A DNA stretch of 5,371 nucleotides from NCBI GenBank assembly GCA_013003145.1, contig JABDLH010000197.1, positions 1 to 5,371 on the forward strand, read 5' to 3'. Shown in pieces: positions 1 through 5,371 of this stretch (the first letter of the stretch is position 1; each line of letters starts with the position of its first letter). This stretch comes from Flavobacteriaceae bacterium (lineage in GTDB: Bacteria > Bacteroidota > Bacteroidia > Flavobacteriales > Flavobacteriaceae). The position numbers and the translations under genes were made by a program. The notes beneath the pieces were generated by a model. That model was given only the letters and a program-made list of their open reading frames with translations, was not told the DNA's origin and searched no databases.

Positions 1-613
1 CCCGTGACACCAGGGTTCCTATGGCTGCACCTATGATCCCTAGCTGCGGAAACCCGAGTTTTCCGAAGATTAGCAGGTAGTTCAGCGTAATATTGACCAG
101 GTTGGCGATGATTGTGGCATACATGGGGTACCTGGTTTGTGACAAGCCTTCTGAAAACTGCTTGAATGCCTGGAATATTATCAGGGGGATCAGGGAAAAG
201 GCAACTAAATCCAGGTATGGCAGCGCTAACTCCACTACTTCTTCCGGCTGGTCCATGAGGTACATGAGGGGTTTACATAATAGCATTAACCCAAATAAGG
301 CAACAGCCAGTACGGTACATAGTACCAAGCCGTGCTTTAGTGCATTTTTTGCATCTGATGCCTGTCCCGCCCCATCGGCCTCAGCTACCAGGGGTGTAAT
401 GGCCGTTGAGAAGCCAATCCCTATAGACATTGCGATAAAAACAAAACTGTTACCTAGGGAAACCGCTGCAAGTTCCGCAGTTCCCAATTGCCCCACCATG
501 ATGTTATCGGCGAATGCGACGAAGGTATGACCGAGTAAACCGAGGATTACCGGTGTGGCAAGGCGTATATTGTATTTAAATTCTCTGGTGTAATCCCCGA
601 ACAAAGCATTCAT
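1..613 (-). CDS. MATE-family multidrug/cation antiporter, N-terminal part (runs off the left edge)
   Basis: An open frame on the minus strand begins with ATG at 613 and stays open to base 1, giving 204 codons without a stop. It therefore covers a little under half of a typical MATE protein of about 450 residues. The product is an inner-membrane exporter that, in this family, couples Na+ or H+ influx to efflux of cationic drugs. The sequence shows about five and a half hydrophobic segments, near residues 18-40, 50-75, 93-117, 130-151, 163-184 and from 190. Family hallmarks are Pro21 and the FADNIMVGQLG stretch in the first segment with Asp36, the position of a conserved coupling aspartate in NorM-type proteins. 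QFSEGLSQTRYPM and NLVNITLNYLLIFG follow near residues 152-184. The second in-frame ATG, at 609, is also possible, but 613 keeps two more residues. The gene lies 59 bp downstream of mazG on the same strand, so the two may be co-transcribed. Family assignment is firm; the substrate is unknown. Confidence 0.93.
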   Translation of the reverse strand, partial: MNALFGDYTREFKYNIRLATPVILGLLGHTFVAFADNIMVGQLGTAELAAVSLGNSFVFIAMSIGIGFSTAITPLVAEADGAGQASDAKNALKHGLVLCTVLAVALFGLMLLCKPLMYLMDQPEEVVELALPYLDLVAFSLIPLIIFQAFKQFSEGLSQTRYPMYATIIANLVNITLNYLLIFGKLGFPQLGIIGAAIGTLVSR

Positions 614-636
614 TTTTTAGCGTGGCAAATATATGC

Positions 637-667
637 GGTTAAACCGACTTTCCGGTGGGTTTAATCC
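637..667. repeat. Imperfect inverted repeat between mazG and the MATE gene
   Basis: GGTTAAACC at 637-645 can pair with GGTTTAATCC at 658-667, giving nine base pairs with one bulged base (T665) and a loop of about 12 bases. It lies in the 59-bp gap between the mazG stop and the MATE start, both on the minus strand. Neither strand has a clean run of T directly after the stem, so it is not a textbook intrinsic terminator. It could be an attenuator, an RNA-stabilising hairpin, or chance. Confidence 0.4.
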
Positions 668-672
668 GGTTC

Positions 673-1446
673 TCAGGCTTTCTTAGCCTCTTCCCAGAAG
701 ACGTCCATTTCTTCCAGACTCATTTCCTTGAGGCTCTTACCGGATTCTTTCGCTTTTGTTTCGAGGAACTGAAACCTCTTGATAAACTTTTTATTCGTGC
801 GTTCCAGGGCATTTTCAGGATTAACATTCAGGAAGCGGGCATAGTTAACCATGGAAAAAAGTACATCTCCGAATTCTGCTTCTATCCTGTCTTCTGTCCC
901 GGAATTAACTTCATGCTCCAGTTCAGAGAGTTCTTCCCGGACTTTTTCGAAGACTTGTTCAGGACGCTCCCAGTCAAAACCAACTCCGGCCACTTTATCC
1001 TGTATCCGGTTAGCCTTTACCAGGGCGGGCAGGCTGGCCGGCACTCCTTCAAGAACACTACTCTTCCCTTCTTTTAACTTAATGTTCTCCCAGTTCTTCT
1101 TAACCTCTTCCTCGGTTTGGGCAGAAACGTCACCGTAAATATGGGGGTGGCGGTGTACCAGTTTCTCCGAGATCCCATTCGCCACATCAGCAATATCAAA
1201 ATCTCCTGTTTCCGATCCGATCTTGGCATAGAAGACAATATGCAGTAATAGGTCTCCTAATTCTTTTCTCACTTCATCCAGGTCATTATCCAGGATGGCA
1301 TCCCCTAACTCGTAAGTCTCCTCTATGGTAAGGTGCCTTAAGCTTTGCAGGGTCTGTTTTTTATCCCAGGGACATTCTGCTCGTAATTCGTCCATGATGG
1401 TCAGGAGACGGTCTATTGCTTTTAATTGGGATTCCCTGGAATTCAT
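673..1446 (-). CDS. mazG: MazG nucleoside triphosphate pyrophosphohydrolase
   Basis: A complete 257-residue protein, close to the 263 residues of E. coli MazG. MazG is a cytoplasmic all-alpha enzyme that hydrolyses (d)NTPs to NMPs and pyrophosphate, cleaning the nucleotide pool; in E. coli it also affects (p)ppGpp levels and MazEF toxicity. Two tandem MazG domains are visible. The N-terminal one has EETYE at residues 42-46 and ELGD at 62-65. The C-terminal one has EELSE at 171-175 and EFGD at 191-194, which together form the EExxE...ExxD magnesium-binding signature. CPWD at 25-28, HRHPHIYGD near 98-106 and GVGFDW near 154-159 are also typical. The start is taken as ATG 1446 ([15 protein letters not shown]). 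The frame stays open to a TTG at 1464, but those six extra residues overlap a candidate -7 element and are not expected in the family. The stop is TGA at 675-673. No partner mazEF genes are present, and the MATE gene follows on the same strand. Confidence 0.96.
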   Translation of the reverse strand: MNSRESQLKAIDRLLTIMDELRAECPWDKKQTLQSLRHLTIEETYELGDAILDNDLDEVRKELGDLLLHIVFYAKIGSETGDFDIADVANGISEKLVHRHPHIYGDVSAQTEEEVKKNWENIKLKEGKSSVLEGVPASLPALVKANRIQDKVAGVGFDWERPEQVFEKVREELSELEHEVNSGTEDRIEAEFGDVLFSMVNYARFLNVNPENALERTNKKFIKRFQFLETKAKESGKSLKEMSLEEMDVFWEEAKKA

Positions 1447-1461
1447 ATCGTTCAATTTGGG

Positions 1462-1469
1462 CAAAAGTA
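1462..1469 (-). promoter_or_regulatory. Candidate -7 promoter element for mazG
   Basis: Read on the minus strand, TACTTTTG matches the Bacteroidota -7 consensus TAnnTTTG at every fixed position and ends 15 bases before the mazG ATG. No good TTG -33 element is seen at the usual distance, and the leader would be only about 10 bases. Pattern match only. Confidence 0.4.
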
Positions 1470-1537
1470 CAAATACAGGGAAAATATCTCCCCTATTTTT
1501 TCACCGAGATCTTTTATATACTCGAAGGATTTGATCA

Positions 1538-1550
1538 GATATGCGATATC
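1538..1550. promoter_or_regulatory. Short inverted repeat in the divergent promoter region (possible operator)
   Basis: GATAT at 1538-1542 and ATATC at 1546-1550 are exact inverted copies around a 3-bp centre (GCG). The element begins about 31 bases upstream of the candidate -7 box at 1569, so it covers the expected -33 region of the plus-strand cluster. That would be a suitable place for a dimeric regulator. Five-base arms in AT-rich DNA can arise by chance, and no regulator gene lies in the window. Confidence 0.25.
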
Positions 1551-1568
1551 CCGAAAAGAAGGTTTTGG

Positions 1569-1576
1569 TATCTTTA
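1569..1576 (+). promoter_or_regulatory. Candidate -7 promoter element of the three-gene exported-protein cluster
   Basis: TATCTTTA matches the Bacteroidota -7 consensus TAnnTTTG in all but the last base. It lies 25 bases before the ATG at 1602, giving a predicted leader of about 20 bases. The same octamer occurs at 5139-5146 ahead of the SRAP gene. A TTTG is present at 1530-1533 but lies too far upstream for the usual 17-23 base spacing, so the -33 element is weak or absent. Confidence 0.45.
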
Positions 1577-1601
1577 TTCGATAACCCAGACCACTCTAAA
1601 C

Positions 1602-2555
1602 ATGTTAATTACAAAGGCACTAGTATTGGGAGCTGCCACTTTTTTTTTCGCTGCTTCCCCTGTATCCTATGCATTTCCAGCGGACATGCAAGCTGAGCCG
1701 GCGGACAGCACCCGGCAATTGGTTAGCACGCTTCAGACCATTAATATAAACACAGGGGAGCGCTTCGTGGTATTGGATTCTGTTGTACACCTGGAAGCCC
1801 CCAATTGGACCCCGGACGGTAAAAGCCTGATCTATAACAGTAATGGGCTGTTATACAGGATTGACCTCCAGGATGGATCTCCGGAATTAATTAATACAGG
1901 GTTTGCCAAACGCATCAACAATGACCATGGTATCTCTCCGGATGGTAAAACATTGGTGATCAGTGACCAGTCAGAGAACGGAAAATCGCTCATCTATACT
2001 TTGCCCATCCAAGGTGGATCACCTAAAAAAATTACTGATAAAGGACCTTCTTATTGGCATGGATGGTCCCCGGACGGACAAACCCTCGCCTATTGTGCCG
2101 AACGAAATGGAAATTACGATATCTATACTATTCCTGTCAATGGTGGCGAAGAGCAACGACTGACAAGTGCTGAAGGCCTGGATGATGGCCCGGATTACTC
2201 CCCGGATGGTCGGCATATCTACTTCAATTCTGTCCGAACTGGCACCATGCAGATCTGGCGTATGCAAGCCGATGGCAGTGATCCTGAACAATTAACCACA
2301 GATAAGAAAAATGATTGGTTCCCCCACCCTTCTCCCGATGGGCGCTGGTTGGTTTTTGTCAGTTTTTCGGAAGATGTACCGGCCGGTCAGCATCCCCCGG
2401 AAAAAGATGTCGAATTAAGACTGATGGATCTACAGACCGGGGAGATCAAAATCCTGGCATCACTTTTTGGCGGACAGGGCACCATCAATGTACCTTCCTG
2501 GGCCCCGGACAGTAAAAGCCTGGCTTTTGTCAGTTATTCCTATACCAACCCTTAA
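1602..2555 (+). CDS. Exported TolB-like beta-propeller protein (PD40/WD40-like repeats)
   Basis: A 317-residue protein from ATG 1602 to TAA 2555. Residues 1-24 form a Sec signal peptide: a hydrophobic core around [12 protein letters not shown], then an SYA cleavage site before Phe25. The mature part carries six copies of the PD40-type motif (aromatic/Ser-x-PDG-x-x-Leu), with PDG at residues 71, 113, 157, 201 and 245 and a PDS variant at 302. The spacing is about 42-57 residues, as in a six-bladed TolB-type propeller. No catalytic motif is visible, so a binding or scaffold role in the periplasm or outside the cell is inferred. It lacks the N-terminal domain of true TolB, and no tolQRA or pal is nearby, so it should not be called tolB. 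The frame is open back to 1416, but only Met1602 places the signal peptide at the N terminus; the longer version would cross the divergent promoter and the mazG start. It is the first gene of a tight cluster, ending 11 bp before the next. Confidence 0.9.
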   Translation: MLITKALVLGAATFFFAASPVSYAFPADMQAEPADSTRQLVSTLQTININTGERFVVLDSVVHLEAPNWTPDGKSLIYNSNGLLYRIDLQDGSPELINTGFAKRINNDHGISPDGKTLVISDQSENGKSLIYTLPIQGGSPKKITDKGPSYWHGWSPDGQTLAYCAERNGNYDIYTIPVNGGEEQRLTSAEGLDDGPDYSPDGRHIYFNSVRTGTMQIWRMQADGSDPEQLTTDKKNDWFPHPSPDGRWLVFVSFSEDVPAGQHPPEKDVELRLMDLQTGEIKILASLFGGQGTINVPSWAPDSKSLAFVSYSYTNP

Positions 2556-2566
2556 CCAATAGACCA

Positions 2567-4222
2567 ATGAACACCTTCACGAAAATATCGATCACCGTAC
2601 TAGGCGCTGTCTTTTTTTACGCATGTTCAGAAACTACGGAATACGATGTAATTATCAGGAATGCTCAATTGATAGATGGAAGTGGACAAGCCTCGTATGT
2701 GGGCGATGTTGCCATTAACGCCGATACCATTGCGGCCATCGGAAGACTGGATGACGCTAAGGGTAAAAAGATTATCGATGCTGATGGACTCGTCCTTGCT
2801 CCCGGGTTTATCAATATGCTCAGTTGGGCCAATGTCTCTTTACTGGAAGATGGCCGTTCTCAAGGCGATATCAGGCAGGGAGTTACGCTGGAGGTAATGG
2901 GAGAAGGACATTCTATGGGCCCGTTGAACGAGCGTACTAAAGAAGAGATGCGTAATTCCCAACAAGATATAAAGTATGATATTCCATGGAACAGCCTGGG
3001 GGAATACATGGAACACTTAGAGGAAAAAGGAGTCTCGACAAATATTGCCTCTTTTGTTGGTAATGGTACACTCCGGGAGTACGTGATGGGGTATGAGAAC
3101 AGGAAACCCAGCAGTGCAGAAATGGAGGAAATGAAATCGCTCTTAAAGCAGGCGATGGAGGAAGGAGCTGTGGGTCTTTCCACCTCGCTCATTTATGTTC
3201 CCAGTGGCCATGCTGATACCGAGGAGATCATTGAACTAGCTAAAGTGGTCGCGGTCTACGACGGCATGTATATTTCCCATATCCGGAATGAAGAGGACCA
3301 ACTATTAGAAGCTGTAGATGAAGTGATCCAAATCGCAGCCCAGGCAAACGTACCCGCTGAAATCTATCATTTTAAAGCCTCGGGAACAGAGAATTGGGAT
3401 CTACTGGATCCGGCTATTGCCAAGATCGATAGTGCCAGGGCAGCCGGACTGGATATCACAACAGATATGTATATGTATAACGCCAGCTCTACCGGGCTCA
3501 ATATCCTCTTACCGGATTGGGCCAAAGAAGGTGGTCATTCTTCAACCATGGATTTGATCGGGCAGGAGCAAAAGCGTGCCGCGATGATCGATGAAATTAA
3601 ATTCCATGTGCCACCTGAAAATATAATGTTGGTAGGATTTAAAAACAAAGAGCTGCGAAACCTCATTGGTAAAACCCTATTGGAGGTCGCAGAAGATCGC
3701 AAGACCCCTCCCGAGGAGACTATTGTTGATCTCATTGCTGAAGATGACAGCAGGATACAGGTGGTGTATTTCTCCATGAATGAAGATAATATCGAGAAAA
3801 AACTGGCTCTGCCTTATATGTCTATCTGTTCCGACGCCGGTTCGTATACCAATGAAGGAATATTTTTGGAACAAAGTACCCATCCCAGGGCGTATGGCTC
3901 ATTTGCCAGGCTATTGGGGCACTATGTCAGGGATCGGAAAGTTATTTCCCTGGAAGAAGCTGTCCACAGGCTTACCGGTCTTCCTGCTAATAACCTGAAG
4001 CTTCGTAAAAGAGGCCTGTTGAAAGAAGGCTACTATGCAGACCTGGTCTTATTTGACCCGGACGAGATAAAAGACAATGCAACCTTTGAGAAACCCCATC
4101 AGTATGCCACTGGTGTTCAATACGTCTTTGTCAATGGTACGGCGGTTCTGGATAAAGGAGAACATACGGGAGCAACGCCGGGAAAGGTGGTACGCGGACC
4201 CGGGTATAATATGGAAGATTAG
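2567..4222 (+). CDS. Amidohydrolase, N-acyl-D-amino-acid deacylase-like, predicted lipoprotein with atypical metal site
   Basis: A 551-residue protein with a lipoprotein signal peptide: a hydrophobic stretch, then FYAC with Cys20 as the lipidated residue. This predicts an envelope location. YDVIIRNAQLIDGSG (26-40) and APGF (78-81) are the N-terminal beta-sandwich and the lead-in to the amidohydrolase barrel. SHIRNEEDQLLEAVDE (237-252), IYHFKASG (266-273), CSDAG (421-425), THPRAYG (438-444) and GLLKEGYYADLVLFDP (483-498) match D-aminoacylases and dihydroorotase-like relatives. Classical members hydrolyse N-acyl-D-amino acids with zinc. Here the HxH positions are Leu85 and Trp87, and the position of the zinc-binding Cys (Cys96 in the Alcaligenes enzyme, as I recall it) is Gly114. 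His238, His268 and Asp423 match that enzyme's His220, His250 and Asp366, with the 30-residue gap between the two histidines kept. Fold and superfamily are firm; activity and substrate are uncertain. The next gene starts 2 bp after the stop. Confidence 0.9.
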   Translation: MNTFTKISITVLGAVFFYACSETTEYDVIIRNAQLIDGSGQASYVGDVAINADTIAAIGRLDDAKGKKIIDADGLVLAPGFINMLSWANVSLLEDGRSQGDIRQGVTLEVMGEGHSMGPLNERTKEEMRNSQQDIKYDIPWNSLGEYMEHLEEKGVSTNIASFVGNGTLREYVMGYENRKPSSAEMEEMKSLLKQAMEEGAVGLSTSLIYVPSGHADTEEIIELAKVVAVYDGMYISHIRNEEDQLLEAVDEVIQIAAQANVPAEIYHFKASGTENWDLLDPAIAKIDSARAAGLDITTDMYMYNASSTGLNILLPDWAKEGGHSSTMDLIGQEQKRAAMIDEIKFHVPPENIMLVGFKNKELRNLIGKTLLEVAEDRKTPPEETIVDLIAEDDSRIQVVYFSMNEDNIEKKLALPYMSICSDAGSYTNEGIFLEQSTHPRAYGSFARLLGHYVRDRKVISLEEAVHRLTGLPANNLKLRKRGLLKEGYYADLVLFDPDEIKDNATFEKPHQYATGVQYVFVNGTAVLDKGEHTGATPGKVVRGPGYNMED

Positions 4223-4224
4223 GA

Positions 4225-5121
4225 ATGAAATACAAAAAATGCTTTGCCGGGGCCCTACTCATAGTACTGTCGGCCTGCCAACCTTCAGGTCCCGGGCTGA
4301 TCGCTAACGACGGAACTCTGACCTTGGTTTCTGAAGGCTATGAATTCACTGAAGGCCCGGCTTCGGACAGCCTGGGGAATGTCTATTTCACAGACCAGCC
4401 CAACAACAGGATTCTGAAATGGGATTCCGGTACAGGAGAAGTTTCAGTGTACATGGAACCTGCCGGAAGAGCGAACGGCTTATATGTCGATCGACAGGGG
4501 CACCTGGTCGCTGCTGCGGACGAAGTGTTTCAGCTGTGGAAAATTGACAGGAACAAACAATACGAAGTACTTGCCGGGGAATATAATGGTCAGAATTTCA
4601 ATGGTCCTAATGACTTATGGATCGACCCACAGGGTGGTATTTATTTTACGGATCCCTACTATCAAAGACCGTACTGGAAACGTACAGAAAAGGAAATAGA
4701 GCAAGAAAGAGTGTATTATTTAAGTCCGGATAAGAAAGAAATCAGTATAGCTGCAGAAAACCTGGTACAGCCCAATGGTATTATCGGCACAGCGGATGCA
4801 ACTACCTTATACGTTGCCGATATAGGCGATAATAAGACATACGCCTATGAAATACTGGGGAATGGTGTATTAGGGCAAGCAAAGTTATTTGCAGAAATGG
4901 GTTCTGATGGTATGACCATTGATAATCAAGGTAACCTGTACCTCACCGGGGATGGGGTAACCGTGCTTGACCCTACAGGCGAAAAGATTCTGCATATACC
5001 GGTTCCCGAGGAATGGACCGCTAATGTAACCTTCGGAGGGAAAGACCAACAAACTTTATTCATTACTGCCATGGATGCCTTGTATTCGCTACCTATGAAG
5101 GTGAAAGGCACACGGTTTTAA
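4225..5121 (+). CDS. SMP-30/gluconolactonase/LRE-like propeller protein, predicted lipoprotein
   Basis: A 298-residue protein from ATG 4225 to TAA 5121. The lipobox LSAC ends at Cys18 after a short KK-led hydrophobic stretch, predicting a lipid-anchored envelope protein. The body is an SMP-30-type six-bladed propeller. EGP at 43-45 supplies the first metal ligand (Glu43), GPNDL at 127-131 supplies Asn129, PNGI at 183-186 supplies Asn184, and SDGM at 227-230 supplies Asp228. These match the divalent-metal site of SMP-30, gluconolactonase and DFPase. GRANGLYVD (81-89) and GGIYFTDPYY (137-146) are further family hallmarks. Members are metal-dependent lactonases or esterases; the substrate here is not determinable. 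All four expected ligands are present, so an active enzyme is likely. The start follows the previous stop by 2 bp, a sign of translational coupling. GGAAG at 4213-4217, inside the end of the previous gene, may act as a ribosome binding site. Confidence 0.92.
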   Translation: MKYKKCFAGALLIVLSACQPSGPGLIANDGTLTLVSEGYEFTEGPASDSLGNVYFTDQPNNRILKWDSGTGEVSVYMEPAGRANGLYVDRQGHLVAAADEVFQLWKIDRNKQYEVLAGEYNGQNFNGPNDLWIDPQGGIYFTDPYYQRPYWKRTEKEIEQERVYYLSPDKKEISIAAENLVQPNGIIGTADATTLYVADIGDNKTYAYEILGNGVLGQAKLFAEMGSDGMTIDNQGNLYLTGDGVTVLDPTGEKILHIPVPEEWTANVTFGGKDQQTLFITAMDALYSLPMKVKGTRF

Positions 5122-5138
5122 GTAAGATGGCATTTTTA

Positions 5139-5146
5139 TATCTTTA
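5139..5146 (+). promoter_or_regulatory. Candidate -7 promoter element for the SRAP gene
   Basis: TATCTTTA in the 56-bp gap between the SMP-30-like gene and the SRAP gene is identical to the octamer ahead of the upstream cluster and close to the Bacteroidota TAnnTTTG element. A TTTT at 5116-5119 sits about 19 bases upstream, where a -33 TTTG would be expected, so the match there is partial. No LexA-type palindrome is visible. It suggests that the SRAP gene can be transcribed on its own. Confidence 0.4.
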
Positions 5147-5168
5147 GAGGGGCCGTACCGATAAATCC

Positions 5169-5173
5169 AGGAG
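5169..5173 (+). promoter_or_regulatory. Shine-Dalgarno sequence of the SRAP gene
   Basis: AGGAG stands four bases before the ATG at 5178. It is notable because the other genes here show no such strong site, as is common in Bacteroidota. It supports 5178 as the start, which is also required by the Met-Cys N terminus of the family. Confidence 0.6.
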
Positions 5174-5177
5174 AAAT

Positions 5178-5371
5178 ATGTGTTATGACATAAAAAGCAG
5201 TAAGGAAGCACAATTGAAAAGGGCTAAACGCAGTGGGGACCTCGATGCCGTAAAAGAAATTGAACAGACCATCCTCCCCTTAACAGACCTGCCGCTTTTC
5301 CACGCTTCGGGATTTCAACATCCTAAACTACTGGTCTACACGGAAGAATCTCCCTACCTGCCTATAGTAGC
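5178..5371 (+). CDS. SRAP-domain protein (HMCES/YedK type), N-terminal part (runs off the right edge)
   Basis: An open frame from ATG 5178 to the window end gives 64 full codons. SRAP proteins bind abasic sites in single-stranded DNA and form a stable thiazolidine crosslink through Cys2, protecting the site from breakage and error-prone bypass. They were earlier annotated as SOS response-associated peptidases because the initiator Met is removed autocatalytically. The sequence begins Met-Cys-Tyr, placing the catalytic Cys at position 2. A charged helical insertion follows (about residues 8-32), then LPLFHASGFQHPKLLVYT (38-55), a block typical of Bacteroidota members. The remaining active-site residues (the Asn, Glu and His of YedK) would lie beyond the window. 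A strong AGGAG and a candidate -7 element precede it. It lies on the same strand as the exported-protein cluster, but the 56-bp gap and unrelated function suggest a separate unit. Confidence 0.92.
   Translation, partial: MCYDIKSSKEAQLKRAKRSGDLDAVKEIEQTILPLTDLPLFHASGFQHPKLLVYTEESPYLPIV

Noticed and set aside
93..530. Plus-strand open frame of 145 codons
   Set aside because: It is antisense to the MATE gene. Its low-complexity Ser/Ala/Thr-rich translation resembles no family, while the minus-strand frame has clear MATE motifs.
626..633. TATATTTG on the minus strand as a promoter for the MATE gene
   Set aside because: It matches TAnnTTTG, but it lies only 12 bases before the ATG at 613, leaving a leader of under 10 bases, and there is no TTG at the expected -33 distance. 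Not strong enough to list as a feature.
655..1138. Plus-strand open frames opposite mazG
   Set aside because: They lie antisense to the well-conserved MazG domains and their translations show no recognisable domain.
1431..1442. ATTCC-CT-GGAAT inverted repeat at the mazG 5' end
   Set aside because: It lies within the first codons of mazG, the arms are only five bases long, and the protein sequence explains the bases.
1416..1601. N-terminal extension of the TolB-like protein by 62 residues
   Set aside because: It would overlap the mazG start and the divergent promoter region and would bury the signal peptide inside the protein.
1602..2555. Calling this gene tolB
   Set aside because: It has only the propeller repeats. 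The TolB N-terminal domain is missing and there is no tolQRA or pal context, so it is TolB-like, not the Tol-Pal component.
2860..3883. Minus-strand open frames opposite the amidohydrolase
   Set aside because: They are Ser-rich shadow translations of a strongly conserved plus-strand gene, with no motifs of their own.
5100..5177. Intrinsic terminator after the SMP-30-like gene
   Set aside because: A run of T is present near 5133-5137, but no GC-rich stem precedes it; ACGG and CCGT on either side are too short and too far apart.

Overview
The window looks like chromosomal DNA from a member of the Bacteroidota, most likely a flavobacterium. Three things point there: the MazG and SRAP proteins have the residue patterns I associate with that group, AT-rich octamers of the TAnnTTTG type (the Bacteroidota -7 promoter element) sit upstream of several genes, and Shine-Dalgarno sequences are mostly absent. 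The assignment is an inference from the sequence; no search was run. There is no sign of a mobile element, CRISPR array, tRNA or rRNA. Coding density is high and all six genes can be assigned to known families.

Layout: Bases 1-613 (minus) hold the N-terminal half of a MATE-family multidrug/cation antiporter that runs off the left edge. Bases 673-1446 (minus) hold a complete mazG, a nucleoside triphosphate pyrophosphohydrolase, which lies upstream of the MATE gene in the direction of transcription. A 155-bp divergent intergenic region (1447-1601) separates these from a tight plus-strand cluster of three exported proteins: a TolB-like six-repeat beta-propeller (1602-2555), an amidohydrolase of the N-acyl-D-amino-acid deacylase type that is a predicted lipoprotein (2567-4222), and an SMP-30/gluconolactonase-type propeller that is also a predicted lipoprotein (4225-5121). 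Gaps of 11 and 2 bp strongly suggest one transcript. From 5178 to the right edge is the start of an SRAP (HMCES/YedK-type) abasic-site DNA-protein crosslinking protein, with its own candidate -7 element and a clear AGGAG ribosome binding site.

How the genes fit together: mazG and SRAP are genome-housekeeping genes (nucleotide-pool cleaning and shielding of abasic sites). The middle cluster looks like an envelope module. It has one periplasmic or secreted propeller and two lipid-anchored, putatively hydrolytic proteins, one of amidase type and one of lactonase/esterase type. Its substrate cannot be read from the sequence.

The most notable observation is in the amidohydrolase. The two histidines of the usual HxH metal motif are replaced by Leu85 and Trp87, and the position expected to hold the zinc-binding cysteine of classical D-aminoacylases is Gly114. 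The downstream His238, His268 and Asp423 are kept at the expected spacing. Its metal site, and perhaps its chemistry, therefore probably differ from the name such proteins receive automatically. I did not find a wholly new system; the rest of the window is ordinary.
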